Shown: piece after piece, positions 54,087 to 62,708 of the stretch | Numbering within the stretch: position 1 is the stretch's first letter | How the letters are laid out: each line of letters begins with the position of its first letter | Source: Cupriavidus sp. | GTDB taxonomy: Bacteria; Pseudomonadota; Gammaproteobacteria; Burkholderiales; Burkholderiaceae | Direction of reading: 5' to 3' | DNA length: 64,000 bases | NCBI GenBank assembly: GCA_031180665.1 | Contig: JAPSLP010000004.1 | Location: 121,879-185,878, forward strand | Notes under the pieces: model-generated | Database searches by the model: none | What the model saw: only the letters and a program-made list of their open reading frames with translations | What the model was told of the DNA's origin: nothing | Made by a program: the position numbers and the translations under genes

Positions 54087-55400
54087 GTGTTTAAGCATCT
54101 GAAAAAGCTACATATCCAGGTCCTTCTGGGATTCGCAGTGGGAACGCTGATCGGCATTGTGTACCCCTCTTTTGGCGTGCATCTGTTGCCCTTGGCGGAG
54201 GCTTTCATCAAGCTCATCAAGATGATGCTTGCGCCTATCGTTTTCTGTTTCGTCGTGACCGGCATTCTTCACGCCGGCGACCTGCGGACAGCCGGCAGAG
54301 TGGCGCTTAAGACGATCATCTATTTCGAGATCATTACCACCATCGCGTTGCTGATAGGGGTGTTCATCACGCTGTTCATGAAGCCCGGTGAGGGAATGAA
54401 CATCGATGTGTCGACGCTGGACGCCAAGTCGATCCAGAGCTTCGTCGACAATGCCTCGCATGTGTCGGACGCAAAAGGCTTCCTGCTGAACATCATTCCG
54501 TCGACCTTCTTCGCCGCTTTTGCGAAAGGCGACATTCTCCAGGTACTGCTGATCGCCGTTCTTTTTGGCTGTGCGCTGCAGATAGCTGGCGAGAAAGCCA
54601 AGCGTGTCGGCCAACTGATGGACGGCCTTTCGGAAGTTCTCTTTCTCGTCGTGGGCTTCATCGTCAGGCTGTCGCCGCTCGGGGTCGCGGGCGCCATGGC
54701 CTTCACGGTCGGAAAATTCGGTTTCGCCACCATCCAGCAGCTGGGAGAACTGGTCCTGACGTACTACGTCGCCTGCGCCCTGTTCCTGTTTGTCGTGCTT
54801 GGCATCGTGATGCGGCTGTCCGGTCTCAGTCTTTTCCAGTTCATCAAGTATCTCAAGAGTGAAATCCTGATCGCGCTGGGTTCGAGTTCTTCCGATGCCG
54901 TGATGCCTCTGGTGATGGCGAAACTGCGCCACCTTGGGGTCAAGGAAACCACGGTCGGATTGGTGATTCCGACTGGATACTCGTTCAATCTGGATGGCTT
55001 TTCGATCTGGCTCACATGCGCGGTCATCTTTATCGCGCAGGCAACCAATACACCCCTGGAGGGCGGAACGTTGGCGCTGATTCTGCTCGTGTCGCTGCTG
55101 ACCTCCAAGGGCGCGCATGGCATCCCTGGATCCGCGACCGTCGTGCTTGCCGCCACGCTGACGGCCATCCCGGCGATACCGGTTCTTGGCGTAGCGCTGA
55201 TCTTGTCAGTCGACAAATTGATGGGATTCTTCCGGGTCGCGCTGAATCTGATCGGCAACTGCGTTGGCGCAGTGGCAATCGCCGCGTGGGAAGGACACCT
55301 CGATCTGTCGAAGGCGCGCAAGGTACTGTCGGGTGAAGACGCCTTCACCGGCGCGGACAGCGAGTCCCAGCAGGCAGTGGCGCTGAAAAACGCCTCCTGA
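54087..55400 (+). CDS. DctA-like dicarboxylate/amino acid:cation symporter (DAACS family)
   Basis: The 437-aa secondary carrier has the family hairpin and helix motifs: GSSSSDAVMP (residues 265-274, HP1), VIPTGYSFNLDG near 294-304 (TM7) and SKGAHGIPGSATVVLAATL near 340-358 (HP2). The segment normally reading NLDGT(S/A)IY is NLDGFSIW here, and the last helix is also divergent. Together with its place after allA, this suggests a substrate other than succinate. GTG start with GGAG upstream. Confidence 0.85.
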   Translation: MFKHLKKLHIQVLLGFAVGTLIGIVYPSFGVHLLPLAEAFIKLIKMMLAPIVFCFVVTGILHAGDLRTAGRVALKTIIYFEIITTIALLIGVFITLFMKPGEGMNIDVSTLDAKSIQSFVDNASHVSDAKGFLLNIIPSTFFAAFAKGDILQVLLIAVLFGCALQIAGEKAKRVGQLMDGLSEVLFLVVGFIVRLSPLGVAGAMAFTVGKFGFATIQQLGELVLTYYVACALFLFVVLGIVMRLSGLSLFQFIKYLKSEILIALGSSSSDAVMPLVMAKLRHLGVKETTVGLVIPTGYSFNLDGFSIWLTCAVIFIAQATNTPLEGGTLALILLVSLLTSKGAHGIPGSATVVLAATLTAIPAIPVLGVALILSVDKLMGFFRVALNLIGNCVGAVAIAAWEGHLDLSKARKVLSGEDAFTGADSESQQAVALKNAS

Positions 55401-55415
55401 ACCGAAGTAGTCCCA

Positions 55416-55452
55416 GCAGCCGCCTGCGGCAAGACGTTCCGCAGGCGGCTGC
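55416..55452 (+). terminator. Strong hairpin after the DctA-like gene
   Basis: GCAGCCGCCTGCGG (55416-55429) and CCGCAGGCGGCTGC (55439-55452) form a perfect 14-bp stem with a 9-nt loop, 16 bp past the stop codon. No T-tract follows, but it likely ends the ureide transcript. Confidence 0.6.
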
Positions 55453-55526
55453 AGACAGGCTCGTCATCGAGCCCTTGGCTCAACGCTGCGGCGTTCTTCA
55501 ATCAAGGCCTTTGCAGGCCCATCCCT

Positions 55527-56324
55527 TCACCCCCGAAACTGCTGCGCCTCCAGGTACGCATCGCGCGAGGGAACCAGGTGGTCCGCGCAGAGCGAGACCA
55601 GCGTGTCGATATCGCCGGCCTTGAGCGCTTCGATCATCTGCCAGTGCTCACGGCGGGCGCGCTCTCTGTATTGCGCCGACACCAGGGACGCGAAGCGGAT
55701 CGGATGCGTCTGGCGCGCGAATTCGGCGATCGCCTTTTGCAGCGTGTTATTGCTGCAAAGACCGAACAGCTCGCGGTGAAAGGCGAGATTCATGCGGAAG
55801 ACCCTGCGCGCATCGCCGGCGGCGACCGCCTCGTCGTGCTGTCGCTGGATCGCGATCAAGCCCTCGATACGCGACGGAACCAGGCCGAGGTCGATGCGCC
55901 GCGCGGCCTCCGTCTCCAGCATGGTCCGCACTTCATACAGTTCCTGGACCTCCTGGACCGAGAACGAACGGACCAGGGCGCCGATGTTCTTGCGCCGCTC
56001 GATCAGGCCCATGCGGTCCAGTGCGGCCAGTGCGTCCCGGACCGTGTGCCGCTTGACCCCGAAGCGTTCCATCAATTCGTCTTCGACCAACCGCTCGCGC
56101 GGATGCAGTCGGCCAAAGACGATATCTTCCTCGAGCGCGGCGACCATGGCGGCCAGGGGGTCTTGCGCTGTACACGGGGTTTCGATGCCAGATTCGGCAG
56201 CGGCGCTGAGCATGTCGGAGTGGGGCATCGGACGAGTCGCGCCGGGACGATGACCGCGGGCGGCAGTACGAGTCGGAATGAAAGCCGTCATTTTGACTGA
56301 TTTTTCCTCACCGCTGACGCCCAT
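55527..56324 (-). CDS. GntR family regulator of the IlvD/Edd locus
   Basis: The 265-aa protein has a long N-terminal extension of about 50 residues, then the winged HTH (DIVFGRLHPRERLVEDELME, then RFGVKRHTVRDALAALDRMG) and an FCD domain (YEVRTMLETEAARRIDLG, NLAFHRELFGLC, REHWQMIEALKAGD). It begins 3 bp after the dehydratase stop on the same strand, so the two are one operon. An internal ATG at 56291 is an alternative start. Confidence 0.87.
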   Translation of the reverse strand: MGVSGEEKSVKMTAFIPTRTAARGHRPGATRPMPHSDMLSAAAESGIETPCTAQDPLAAMVAALEEDIVFGRLHPRERLVEDELMERFGVKRHTVRDALAALDRMGLIERRKNIGALVRSFSVQEVQELYEVRTMLETEAARRIDLGLVPSRIEGLIAIQRQHDEAVAAGDARRVFRMNLAFHRELFGLCSNNTLQKAIAEFARQTHPIRFASLVSAQYRERARREHWQMIEALKAGDIDTLVSLCADHLVPSRDAYLEAQQFRG

Positions 56325-56327
56325 GCC

Positions 56328-58112
56328 TTACTTCCCTGTGCCGGGCACCTTGCCGCGGGTCTGGGCCGCCCGCAGGAAGTCGAAATCGACGCCCTGGTCG
56401 GCCTGGTTCACCGTGGTCAGGAAGAGCTTGCGGTAGCCGCGGTCGGCCGTCGGCACGACCACGGGCGTTTCCTCGGCGCGACGCTTCAGCTCGTCGTCGC
56501 TGACATGCAGCTTCAACTCGCGACGCGACACGGACAGGCTGATGCGGTCGCCATTGCGCACATAGGCCAGCGGTCCACCGACGGCGGCCTCCGGTGTGAC
56601 ATGCAGCACGATGGTGCCGAACGCCGTGCCGCTCATGCGGCCGTCGGAAATGCGGACGATGTCCTTGACCCCCGCGCGCGCCAGCTTGCGAGGGATCGGG
56701 ATATAGCCGGCTTCGGGCATGCCGGGCGCGCCCTTCGGGCCGATGTTCTTCAGCACCAGGATGTCGTCGGCGGTGACATCGAGGTCGTCGCTGTCGATAC
56801 GGTTGGCCAGATCCTCGGCATTCTCGAAGACCACCGCACGCCCTTCGTGTTCCATCAGCTTTGGATGCGCCGCCGATTGCTTGATGATGGCGCCGCCAGG
56901 GGCGAGGTTGCCATTGAGTACCGCGATACCACCTTGCGGGTAGATCGGGTTGTCGCGCGAACGGACGACGTCTTGCGGGAATCCCGGACCCAAGCGCTCG
57001 ATTTCCTCGCCCAGGGTGCGGCCGGTCACGGTCAGGGCATCCAGGTTCAGAAGCGGCTTCAACTCGCGCAGCAGGGTGGCCATGCCGCCGGCATGGTGGA
57101 AGTCTTCCATGTAGTGGTCGCCCGACGGTTTCAGGTCCAGCAGCACCGGCGTATCGCGACCCATGCGGTCCAGCGCGGCCAGGTCGATGTCGTAACCGAG
57201 GCGTCCCGCAATCGCCGCAAGGTGAACGATGCCGTTGGTGGAACCGCCAATCGCGAGCAGCACGCGCATGGCGTTTTCAAAGGCGGCAGGCGTGAGGATC
57301 TTGTCGATGGTCAGCCGTTCCCTGGCGATCCGGACGGCCTCGGTACCGGTTTGCTCGGCCACCCGGATGCGGTCCGCCGTCACCGCCGGCGGGGAGGCGC
57401 CGCCAGGCACGGTCATGCCCAGCGCTTCGGCAATACAGGCCATCGTGCTGGCCGTGCCCATCACGGAGCAGGTGCCCACGCTGGCCACCAGCTGATTGTT
57501 CACGTCGGCGATCTCTTCCGCATCGATTTCTTCCGCCCGGAACTTGCCCCAGTAGCGGCGGCAGTCCGTGCATGCGCCGACGCGCTCGCTGCGGTGGGAG
57601 CCGGTCAGCATGGAGCCGGTGATCAGCTGGATCGCCGGAATCCCGGCCGAGGCGGCGCCCATCAGCTGAGCCGGTACCGTCTTGTCGCAGCCCCCGATCA
57701 GGACCACGGCGTCCATCGGCTGCGCGCGGATCATCTCCTCGGTGTCCATCGACATCAGATTGCGCAGGTACATGCTGGTCGGCGCCGAGAAGCTCTCGTG
57801 GATGGAGATCGTGGGGAAGTCCATCGGCAGGCCGCCGGCCAGCATGATGCCGCGCTTCACCGCCTCGATGAGCTGGGGCGCATTGCCATGGCAGGGATTG
57901 TAGGCGCTGCCGGTATTGACGATGCCGATGACCGGCCGGTCCAACGCGGAATCGGTGTAGCCCGCCCCTTTGATGAAGGCCTTGCGCAGAAACAGCGAAA
58001 AGCCGCGGTCTCCGTAGTTGGTCAGGCCTTTGGAGATGCCCGTGGCTGCAGCTTCGGGAGCGATGTCGTGGCGCGGGGCCGCGTTCTTCGGGTTCTGGTC
58101 TTCGTTCGACAT
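56328..58112 (-). CDS. IlvD/Edd family dehydratase (probable sugar-acid dehydratase)
   Basis: Iron-sulfur dehydratase of 594 aa. The three cluster Cys residues are in YNPCHGNAP, GGCDKTVPAQL and GTCSVMGTAST; KPSGDHYMEDFHHAGG and RISDGRMSGTAFGTI are the other family signatures. In length and context it fits the pentonate/hexonate or other 2,3-dihydroxy-acid dehydratases rather than biosynthetic IlvD. It is paired with a GntR regulator and is divergent from a Bug receptor, which suggests catabolism of an imported hydroxy acid. Confidence 0.87.
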   Translation of the reverse strand: MSNEDQNPKNAAPRHDIAPEAAATGISKGLTNYGDRGFSLFLRKAFIKGAGYTDSALDRPVIGIVNTGSAYNPCHGNAPQLIEAVKRGIMLAGGLPMDFPTISIHESFSAPTSMYLRNLMSMDTEEMIRAQPMDAVVLIGGCDKTVPAQLMGAASAGIPAIQLITGSMLTGSHRSERVGACTDCRRYWGKFRAEEIDAEEIADVNNQLVASVGTCSVMGTASTMACIAEALGMTVPGGASPPAVTADRIRVAEQTGTEAVRIARERLTIDKILTPAAFENAMRVLLAIGGSTNGIVHLAAIAGRLGYDIDLAALDRMGRDTPVLLDLKPSGDHYMEDFHHAGGMATLLRELKPLLNLDALTVTGRTLGEEIERLGPGFPQDVVRSRDNPIYPQGGIAVLNGNLAPGGAIIKQSAAHPKLMEHEGRAVVFENAEDLANRIDSDDLDVTADDILVLKNIGPKGAPGMPEAGYIPIPRKLARAGVKDIVRISDGRMSGTAFGTIVLHVTPEAAVGGPLAYVRNGDRISLSVSRRELKLHVSDDELKRRAEETPVVVPTADRGYRKLFLTTVNQADQGVDFDFLRAAQTRGKVPGTGK

Positions 58113-58215
58113 GGTTTCGTGCTTGTGTTTCTTGGGGGACGAGGGTGTCCCGACTGCAATGCGGTGCCAAGCATAGCGGAACCTCGCCGTATTGTCGTCA
58201 GGACTATCACCTATA

Positions 58216-58240
58216 TTATTAATAATCTAATCGACTAGAG
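58216..58240. promoter_or_regulatory. AT-rich palindromes between dehydratase and Bug receptor genes
   Basis: ATTATTAATAAT (58216-58227) is a perfect 12-bp palindrome, and TCTA-atcgac-TAGA (58227-58240) follows directly. An AT-rich palindrome in this divergent promoter is a plausible operator for the operon's GntR regulator. Confidence 0.45.
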
Positions 58241-58308
58241 TTCGGGCTGGTTCCTGGCGTCGAGCCAGGCACTTCGACTCAGATGAACTCAAAGCAGAAG
58301 GAGACTTT

Positions 58309-59307
58309 GTGAATCCTCGAACCAAACCTCGTGCCGGCACCAGCCGTCGGCACGCCCTGGTCATCGCCGCCTTGGCATGGATCGGCGTGGCACTGCCGGC
58401 GTACGCGGCGGACTATCCCGAGAAACCCATCAAGCTGGTCGTGCCGTACACCCCGGGCGGCGCGACCGACGTCATCGGGCGGGTCATCGGCCAAAAGCTG
58501 TCGGCGTCGCTGGGGCAGCCGGTTGTCGTGGAGAACCGCGCGGGCGCGGCCGGCAACCTGGGCGCGGCCTATGTGGCCAAGGAAAAGCCCGACGGCTACA
58601 CGTTGTTGCTCGGCGCCCTGACCAGCCATTCGATCAACAGCGTCCTGCTGCCGGCTACCGCCGGCTTCACCATGGACAAGAGCTTCGTGCCCGTCGCGGT
58701 CGTGGGTCGCGTGCCGCTGGTGGTGGCAGTCGGTCCCTCGTTCAAGGGCAAGACGCTGGCTGACTTCATCGCAGCGGCAAAGGCAAAGCAGGGCAGCATG
58801 AATTACGGATCGTCCGGCAACGGCTCGCCGCAGCATCTTGCCGCCGAGCTGTTCAAGCGCCAGGCCGGCGTCGACATCGTCCACGTGCCGTACAAGGGGA
58901 GCAGTCCTGCCCTGAACGACCTGATGGGGGGACAGGTCGACGTGGTCTTCGACACGCTGCCGGCGACCCAGGCGTTCATCAAGGGCGGACGCCTGCGCGC
59001 ATTGGCCACCGCGACACCGCAACGCGTCATTCCGGATGTGCCGACGGCCGGTGAAGCCGGCCTTGCCGGCTTCGAGGTCAGCTCCATGTTCGGCCTGCTG
59101 GCACCGGCCGGTACGCCGGCGCCGGTGATCGGCAAACTCAGCGCGGCACTGAAGGACATCATGGACCAGGAGGAAGTGAAGACGGCGCTGACCAACCAGG
59201 GTGCCATGCCGGTCTACACGACTTCCGACCAGGCCCGATCCCAGATCACTGCGGAAGTGGCGCGCTGGGCCAAGGTCATCAAGGAGTCGAATATCAAGGC
59301 GGATTGA
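58309..59307 (+). CDS. Bug-family (TctC-type) periplasmic solute receptor
   Basis: The 332-aa receptor has a GTG start with AAGGAG 5 nt upstream. The signal peptide (basic NPRTKPRAGTSRRH then a hydrophobic run ending AYAADYP) is followed by YPEKPIKLVVPYTPGGATDV, VVENRAGAAGN, MNYGSSGNGSPQH and VHVPYKGSSPALND. Divergent from the IlvD/Edd operon; it likely captures the substrate of that dehydratase pathway. Confidence 0.88.
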   Translation: MNPRTKPRAGTSRRHALVIAALAWIGVALPAYAADYPEKPIKLVVPYTPGGATDVIGRVIGQKLSASLGQPVVVENRAGAAGNLGAAYVAKEKPDGYTLLLGALTSHSINSVLLPATAGFTMDKSFVPVAVVGRVPLVVAVGPSFKGKTLADFIAAAKAKQGSMNYGSSGNGSPQHLAAELFKRQAGVDIVHVPYKGSSPALNDLMGGQVDVVFDTLPATQAFIKGGRLRALATATPQRVIPDVPTAGEAGLAGFEVSSMFGLLAPAGTPAPVIGKLSAALKDIMDQEEVKTALTNQGAMPVYTTSDQARSQITAEVARWAKVIKESNIKAD

Positions 59308-59562
59308 GCGGGGGAAAGCAGTGTGTCGGGCGATGGGTGCCGCGGGAATCGACCCGCGCCCGGCACGGCTTCGGCTCGAGGCCTGGCTCGCGCCGCGACG
59401 AACCCGTCCGAAGTCGTATGGCGACGGCCAATAGCGCAGGCTTATGTGATCTGTAAAGCAGTTAGTCTGCCGCAACCGTGACAGGTGGCCGCGGGCGCCA
59501 TTACTTGAGCGTACCCGGACGCTTTAGATGTGGTTTTCCGGCATACGCATTTCTACCTAATG
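59308..59562. other. Intergenic region after the Bug receptor
   Basis: No gene seen. An imperfect GC-rich hairpin (GTGCCG/CGGCAC with inner CGGG/CCCG, 59337-59366) about 30 bp after the Bug stop may terminate its transcript. The remainder leads into the promoter of the small gene at 59635. Confidence 0.4.
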
Positions 59563-59591
59563 TTGCATTGCGTCAATCCTTCACCTACAAT
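59563..59591 (+). promoter_or_regulatory. Sigma-70-type promoter of the 61-aa gene
   Basis: TTGCAT (59563-59568), a 17-bp spacer, then TACAAT (59586-59591). The element spacing is ideal, and it lies about 43 bp upstream of the start codon. Confidence 0.55.
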
Positions 59592-59634
59592 TCGGGAAAA
59601 CCCCATAAGGGTTATCCCTGAAAGGAAGGACGCC

Positions 59635-59820
59635 ATGAACACCCAATCCGATATCAAGCTGACCGACCAACTCGAACGCGACCTGATCGAACGCGAACTC
59701 GACGCTCCGCGTCTGGGTTTCGCCTACGACGTCAAGCGTGCCATCGCCGCCGTCCAGGGCGTGCTGGCCCGCCTGCAGTCGGACGCCCGCAAGGCCAAGA
59801 TCGTCTTCGCGAACGGCTAA
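59635..59820 (+). CDS. Small 61-aa protein, unknown function
   Basis: Not recognised. A strong AAGGAAGGA ribosome-binding site precedes the ATG. The product is charged and helical (LTDQLERDLIERELDAPR, then GFAYDVKRAIAAVQGVLARL), without Cys or membrane segments. The clear promoter, the good ribosome-binding site and an excellent intrinsic terminator make it a convincing, probably well-expressed monocistronic gene. Confidence 0.75.
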   Translation: MNTQSDIKLTDQLERDLIERELDAPRLGFAYDVKRAIAAVQGVLARLQSDARKAKIVFANG

Positions 59821-59921
59821 GCCGCCAAGCTGGACCGAGCGCATCGCGACAGTCCCCCGCTGTCGCGCCGCGGTCAGTCCGCGGTCAGTCCGCGGTTAGC
59901 CAGTACGGTCGGCCAATAAAG

Positions 59922-59983
59922 AACCGGCCCGGTATCGGCCTCGCAGCAACGCGCTGCGGGACCGATACCGGGCCGGTTTTTTT
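59922..59983. terminator. Bidirectional rho-independent terminator
   Basis: AACCGGCCCGGTATCGG (59922-59938) pairs perfectly over 17 bp with 59962-59978, followed by a T run on the plus strand. The loop itself contains CGCAGC/GCTGCG. The minus-strand flank is also T-rich (TTCTTTATT), so it can serve both the 61-aa gene and the convergent ferredoxin operon. Confidence 0.92.
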
Positions 59984-59993
59984 GCGTCGGGGC

Positions 59994-60374
59994 TCAGCGT
60001 GGGCTGCTTTCCGGTGCTTTCGCATCGCCGCCAGCGGCAGCATCGACACGGGCAGGGGCTGGAGCAGGGCGGGCCGCCGTCGCAGCCTGCCGCGGCTGCC
60101 ACGACACGCTGATATCCCCGTTGACGAAGGTCTGGCAGGCCAGCCGGTGGCCGCTTGCCAGTTCCTGCTCGGTCAGCAGCTTCTTCTCCTTGGCCTTGAC
60201 CTCGTCGGTGTGTTCGAGGCCGCTGTCGATGTGGCATTTGCACGTCCCGCAAAGGCCGCCGCCGCACTTGAACGGAATGCCGCCCTGTTCGCGCAGCGAG
60301 ACGCGCAGCAGGTTGCTGTTGGGCGGGGCGGTGGCGGTCTTGCCGTTATTGGTGACGAAGGTGATCTGGATCAT
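59994..60374 (-). CDS. Plant-type [2Fe-2S] ferredoxin with Ala/Pro-rich tail
   Basis: The 126-aa protein carries electrons through a [2Fe-2S] cluster. Cys ligands are C37, C42 and C45 in KCGGGLCGTCKC and C80 in HRLACQTFV. After about residue 95 there is an Ala/Pro-rich low-complexity tail. It is the last gene of a minus-strand set with a permease, a second ferredoxin and an unknown 97-aa protein; the redox partner is not in the window. Confidence 0.85.
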   Translation of the reverse strand: MIQITFVTNNGKTATAPPNSNLLRVSLREQGGIPFKCGGGLCGTCKCHIDSGLEHTDEVKAKEKKLLTEQELASGHRLACQTFVNGDISVSWQPRQAATAARPAPAPARVDAAAGGDAKAPESSPR

Positions 60375-60421
60375 GGCGATACGCTGCTATCAGGCGTCTT
60401 CAGGATTCGAATGGCGGCGAT

Positions 60422-60715
60422 TCATATGGCGACCAGCGCCAGTTCCATGCTGCCGAACGAGGCGAGCCGGCGCAGTTCCTCGCGCGCCGCTTCGACGGTG
60501 GCGTACTTGTCGAGGAACTTGGTCGGGACATGGTTGACGATGCCGGGCGGCGTTTCCTCGACCACGCGGACCTTGGTCTCGTGCTCGAGCTGGGCGATGA
60601 CGAAGCGCACGGTGAGTTTGCCGTAGAAGCGGTACTCGTAGCGTTCCACCGGCGTGATGCCGTCGACCGGCTCCGTGCGGAACTGGCCGGGGCGGCTGGT
60701 CAGGATGATGTACAT
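60422..60715 (-). CDS. 97-aa protein between two ferredoxin genes, unknown function
   Basis: Not recognised. The product reads MYIILTSRPGQFRTE at the start, with predicted alternating strands (YEYRFYGKLTVRFVIAQLE, TKVRVVEETPPGIVN) and a C-terminal helix (TVEAAREELRRLASFGSME). It has no Cys. Start-to-stop spacing is 10 bp from the upstream ferredoxin and 47 bp to the next one. Its consistent sandwiching suggests a partner or regulator of the ferredoxins. Confidence 0.7.
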   Translation of the reverse strand: MYIILTSRPGQFRTEPVDGITPVERYEYRFYGKLTVRFVIAQLEHETKVRVVEETPPGIVNHVPTKFLDKYATVEAAREELRRLASFGSMELALVAI

Positions 60716-60725
60716 GGCGTCTGGC

Positions 60726-61088
60726 TCAGGACGAGCAGGCCTTGACCCCCGCCTGCACGCGGCTGGCGGCGCCGGCGGCTTCCTCGGCCGGCGACAGTTC
60801 GTCCTGCGCCAGTTCGATGTCGTGCTCGATCCAGAGCTGGCAGATCAGCCGGTAGCCCTGTTCGAGCCGCCCGCCCAACTGCTTTTTCTCTTTCCAGTTC
60901 GGCGGCGGCAGGTGTTCGGCGCCCGCCAGCACGCGGCAGGCGCATTTCGAGCACTTGCCCATGCCGCACTCGTAGCGCAGGTTCGGATAGGGAAACTGCC
61001 GGATCCCGGCGCGCACGACCAGATTGGTGCGCGGCGCGACCTCGTCGCTGTGGACTTGGCCGTGCCGGTGAAGAAGAACCTTGGGCAT
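60726..61088 (-). CDS. Plant-type [2Fe-2S] ferredoxin
   Basis: The 120-aa protein has cluster ligands C41, C46 and C49 in YECGMGKCSKCAC and C83 in YRLICQLWI. The pattern equals that of the other ferredoxin in this operon, but overall sequence is distinct, so they are not a recent duplication. The acidic C-terminal segment (ELSPAEEAAG) precedes a short Cys-containing end. Lies 75 bp after the permease gene. Confidence 0.84.
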   Translation of the reverse strand: MPKVLLHRHGQVHSDEVAPRTNLVVRAGIRQFPYPNLRYECGMGKCSKCACRVLAGAEHLPPPNWKEKKQLGGRLEQGYRLICQLWIEHDIELAQDELSPAEEAAGAASRVQAGVKACSS

Positions 61089-61163
61089 GATGTTGTCCTG
61101 CTTGTTGCTGTGTACTTGTCTACAGACGGCGGGGCGATGGTGGTTCGATGCCGGCGGCGCGGC

Positions 61164-62708
61164 TCATGACCACAGCAGCATCGCCGCCACGGTCGAGCAC
61201 GCCAGCCCGATCACCACCGGGATCAGCAGCGCACGCACCGCGTCGAGCACCGGCACCCGGGCGAAGCCAGCCACCGCGATCAGCGAGGACCAGGCGATCA
61301 GCGTGCCGCCACCGGTCCAGACCGCACCCATCTGGCCGACCGCCGCCAGCGTGGCCGGGTCGAAGCCCACCACCGGGCCCAGCGCGCCGGCCAGCGTGCC
61401 TGTCAGCGGCAGGCCCGCGAAGCCCGAGCCGTCGATGCCGGTGATCATGCCGACCAGCAGCACGCCGAATGCGACCAGCATGTGGTTGTCGGGAATCAGG
61501 TGCTGGTACGACTGGATCAGCTCGAACAGCAAGCTGGGCGCCTTGCCCGGCGGCAGGCCGAGAATCTGCGCGGCGGTCTCGCCGGCGCCGACGAAGAAAA
61601 AGCCCGCGATCGGCAGCACCGACCCCATGGCCTTGAAGGCGAATACGAAGCCGTCGGTGATGTGATCGGGGCAGACGTCCAGCATCCGGCGCGGGCCTTC
61701 GGCGGCCAGCGTGGCCAGCATCATCAGCACCGCGGCCACGCCGCCGACCAGGGCCGCGGCCTCGCCGCCTTTCAGGTCCTGCACGCCAGTGCCCAGCTTG
61801 GGCAGCACCATCACGGTGACCACGGCGAGGAAGGCGATCGGCGTCACGATGGCAAAGCACTTGGACCATTTGATCCGCTTGCGCTCGACCATCGACAGGC
61901 TCGCTTCGATATTCGATTCGGTGGCCAGCGGCTCGTCATGCGCGGTAGCGCGGGCGATCTCCGCCTTGTCGAAGGTGCCGCCGCCGCTGTCGCCGCCGCC
62001 CAGCGTCGTGCCGCTGGCGCGCTGTTGCCACCGGTCCAGCAGCAGGCCGCTGGCGGGGACGATGTGCTTGCGCATCGACAGGTAGGCCAGGCACAGCGCG
62101 ATCGCGCCGGTGATGATCGACAGCGTCAGCGCGCGGTCGGCAACCACGGCCGCGCTGACGGCGGCGCCGGCCGCCTTGGCACTGATGCCGGGAGCGACGC
62201 CGATCACATAGTCCGAGGACAGCGCCATGCCCTGGCCGGCGATCGCGATTGCCATCGCGCCGGCCAGCGGCGGCAGCCCGGCTGCGATTGCCGCGGGCAG
62301 CAGGATGGCGGACACCAGCGGCACAGCGGGCGTCGGCCAGAAGAACAGCGAAATCACATAGGTCACGCCGGCGAGGATGAAAAACGCGCTGTGCCCGTTC
62401 TTCATCACCACGCGGAACGGCTCGACCATGCGGATATCCGAGCGCAGCGTCTTCAGCGCATTGAGTAGCGCGGTCATGAAGGCGATGACCAGGAAGATAT
62501 TGAACAGCTCCTTGGCGGCCACCAGGCTGGCCGAGAAAACGGCCCCCAGCGCGGACACCGGGCTGCCGGTCAGTGCGAACACGACCAGCGCGGTGCCCAC
62601 GATGGAGGGCACGACGACATTGGCGCGCAGGATCATCGTCAGTACGATGACCGCGACCCCCATGAGATATATCCAGTGCGCGGCACCGATCACGACTTCG
62701 TGTTGCAT
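61164..62708 (-). CDS. Multi-span permease of the gluconate/citrate-type ion transporter superfamily
   Basis: The 514-aa protein has about 12 hydrophobic segments and two pseudo-symmetric halves, split by a charged loop at about residues 240-295. Features such as FWPTPAVPLVSAILLPAAIA, GQGMALSSDYVIGVAPGIS and GTLAGALGPVVGFDPATLAA resemble H+/gluconate or citrate-type symporters. The ATG at 62708 begins MQHEVVIGAAH. It heads the ferredoxin operon, an uncommon partnership. The exact family and substrate are uncertain. Confidence 0.7.
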   Translation of the reverse strand: MQHEVVIGAAHWIYLMGVAVIVLTMILRANVVVPSIVGTALVVFALTGSPVSALGAVFSASLVAAKELFNIFLVIAFMTALLNALKTLRSDIRMVEPFRVVMKNGHSAFFILAGVTYVISLFFWPTPAVPLVSAILLPAAIAAGLPPLAGAMAIAIAGQGMALSSDYVIGVAPGISAKAAGAAVSAAVVADRALTLSIITGAIALCLAYLSMRKHIVPASGLLLDRWQQRASGTTLGGGDSGGGTFDKAEIARATAHDEPLATESNIEASLSMVERKRIKWSKCFAIVTPIAFLAVVTVMVLPKLGTGVQDLKGGEAAALVGGVAAVLMMLATLAAEGPRRMLDVCPDHITDGFVFAFKAMGSVLPIAGFFFVGAGETAAQILGLPPGKAPSLLFELIQSYQHLIPDNHMLVAFGVLLVGMITGIDGSGFAGLPLTGTLAGALGPVVGFDPATLAAVGQMGAVWTGGGTLIAWSSLIAVAGFARVPVLDAVRALLIPVVIGLACSTVAAMLLWS

